Below are positions 61,121-64,000 of a stretch of DNA of 64,000 nucleotides, in pieces. Positions within the stretch are counted from its first letter, which is position 1, and each line of letters starts with the position of its first letter. A program made the translations under genes and the position numbers. The notes under the pieces were generated by a model. That model saw only the letters and a program-made list of their open reading frames with translations. It made no database searches and was not told the origin of the DNA. Source of the stretch: Drosophila persimilis (Eukaryota; Arthropoda; Insecta; Diptera; Drosophilidae); assembly GCF_003286085.1 (NCBI RefSeq), contig NW_020825312.1:3720001-3784000 (forward strand), read 5' to 3'.

Positions 61121-61172
61121 TTTCAGCGAACACTAAAGAGCGAGTGTTGTGCCTGGAACGACGGGCTGCCCC

Positions 61173-61186
61173 GTAGCCATGGCAAC
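61173..61186 (-). promoter_or_regulatory. RFX X-box upstream of the WD gene
   Basis: GTAGCCATGGCAAC matches the RFX consensus GTNRCC-N(1-3)-RGYAAC and differs from the symmetric GTTGCCATGGCAAC at one base. It lies 53 bases upstream of the WD gene's ATG, where Drosophila ciliary genes carry functional X-boxes. Confidence 0.8.
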
Positions 61187-61624
61187 GGGCAACCCTAATG
61201 CTTGTGGAACTAGCAGTTTAAATGTCCGAAGCAATGTCCATTGTGGCGATCGGTCTTAGGAACCCCCTATTTAGCTATCAAAATCACATGTTAGCTATGC
61301 GAATGCAAATAAAACCAAATACTCCTGAGAATATCCATCTGTTTTCTCGTCATTCCACAAGTGCGGATTAAAACTCTATCTCGCTCCTTTTCAAACCGTT
61401 TTCTACATTCAAGTTCCAAATAAATCGACATCTTGTCAAAGCGGAATTTATCGGAATATTGGATTGAAACGTTCTTACTTCAAAGTAGGCTTTGCTTTGA
61501 GCCCAATTTCTATATGGCATAAGGAATAAGGAAAATTTTCATTTCATTTGAAAATCTGCTAAGCTAGCAGAAGCACTCCGAAAAAAAAGATAAGAAAAAT
61601 TAATTGAATACAATTGAATAAAAA
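61187..61624. other. Divergent spacer, WD gene and ATP synthase beta-like gene
   Basis: About 440 bases of AT-rich DNA. No TATA box, DRE or motif 1 is evident near the plus-strand gene. This would suit a testis promoter, as those are often short and lack known elements. Confidence 0.4.
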
Positions 61625-63789
<2,165 letters not shown>

Positions 63790-63839
63790 CAACTTCCCAA
63801 ACAAATCTGTCTATCGTATAAAACCAAAACAATCGATAT

Positions 63840-63847
63840 TATCGATA
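63840..63847. promoter_or_regulatory. DRE (TATCGATA) upstream of the right-edge gene
   Basis: A perfect palindromic DRE 65 bases before the ATG at 63913, preceded by an AATCGATATT half-copy at 63831-63840. It marks a housekeeping promoter compressed into the 120 bases after the ATP synthase stop codon. Confidence 0.75.
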
Positions 63848-63912
63848 GTCCATCTTTGGTTTTGCAGCCCTATTAAACAGCTGTTTCTGCCGGCTGCTTC
63901 TTCCGTTGCAAA

Positions 63913-64000
63913 ATGTTGCGTGTTTTCAATTTTCGAGTTGGAATATCTCGATTATATTCTGTGAAAGCAGCAAAAAAAGATGTAAAGAAATATACAGACA
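63913..64000 (+). CDS. N terminus of a mitochondrial protein (perhaps mitochondrial Ile-tRNA synthetase), cut by window end
   Basis: Twenty-nine codons are visible: MLRVFNFRVGISRLYSVKAA then KKDVKKYTD. The start is Arg-rich with an RLYS-type cleavage motif, typical of a mitochondrial presequence. The KKYTD that follows resembles the first block of mitochondrial isoleucyl-tRNA synthetase (KYTDT...LPKT...). That identification is inference from a few residues and memory. The gene starts only 124 bases after the ATP synthase stop codon. Confidence 0.6.
   Translation, partial: MLRVFNFRVGISRLYSVKAAKKDVKKYTD

Noticed and set aside
60653-61198. Plus-strand frames opposite the WD gene
   Set aside because: Shadow frames; the minus-strand frame carries the WD-repeat signatures and splices correctly.

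Overview
This is a Drosophila-type nuclear window of about 64 kb. It has long introns with GT-AG junctions, many short introns of 50-70 bp, CA/TG and CAACAA microsatellites, paired DRE (TATCGATA) and Ohler motif 1/6 core promoters, and gene products that read directly as fly proteins. The gene set (Mbs, Taspase 1, ClC-c, ATP synthase beta-like) is what I remember from the 72D region of D. melanogaster 3L (Muller element D). The repeats look unlike D. melanogaster and would suit another Drosophila such as an obscura-group species, but the species cannot be proven from the sequence.

Layout. Positions 1-14 kb hold no intact gene. They contain simple repeats, a decayed jockey-clade LINE fragment (about 7.34-8.63 kb, minus), a complete 510-bp hAT-like MITE with an 8-bp target duplication (10914-11423), and a truncated, frameshifted copy of the first BIR domain of DIAP1/thread (14117-14476, minus). 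Positions 14.75-15.36 kb form a duplicated core-promoter module. From about 15.37 to 48.5 kb lies Mbs, the myosin phosphatase targeting subunit, on the plus strand. I could follow its reading frame through 20 coding exons to 1360 or 1350 residues. It ends in either of two mutually exclusive leucine-zipper exons, and a large Ser-rich exon at 41.6-42.8 kb probably starts a short C-terminal isoform. Its introns carry a decayed Tc1-like transposon with IR-DR ends, dispersed repeats and three 7-bp minisatellites.

Positions 50.4-64 kb are gene dense. In order they hold a small secreted Cys-rich (chitin-binding-like) gene (+), Taspase 1 (-), the Cl-/H+ exchanger ClC-c (+), a WD-repeat dynein intermediate-chain-like gene (-) with a near-perfect RFX X-box just upstream of its start, the extended ATP synthase beta paralogue (+), and the first 29 codons of a probable mitochondrial protein (perhaps mitochondrial Ile-tRNA synthetase) running off the right edge.

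Functionally these are independent housekeeping, cytoskeletal, ciliary and testis genes packed with short divergent or convergent spacers. The most interesting signals are the alternative zipper exons and possible internal promoter of Mbs, the stop codon embedded in a Mbs splice donor, the duplicated DRE/motif-6 promoter facing the BIR fragment, the X-box on the WD gene, and the charged extensions of the ATP synthase beta paralogue.
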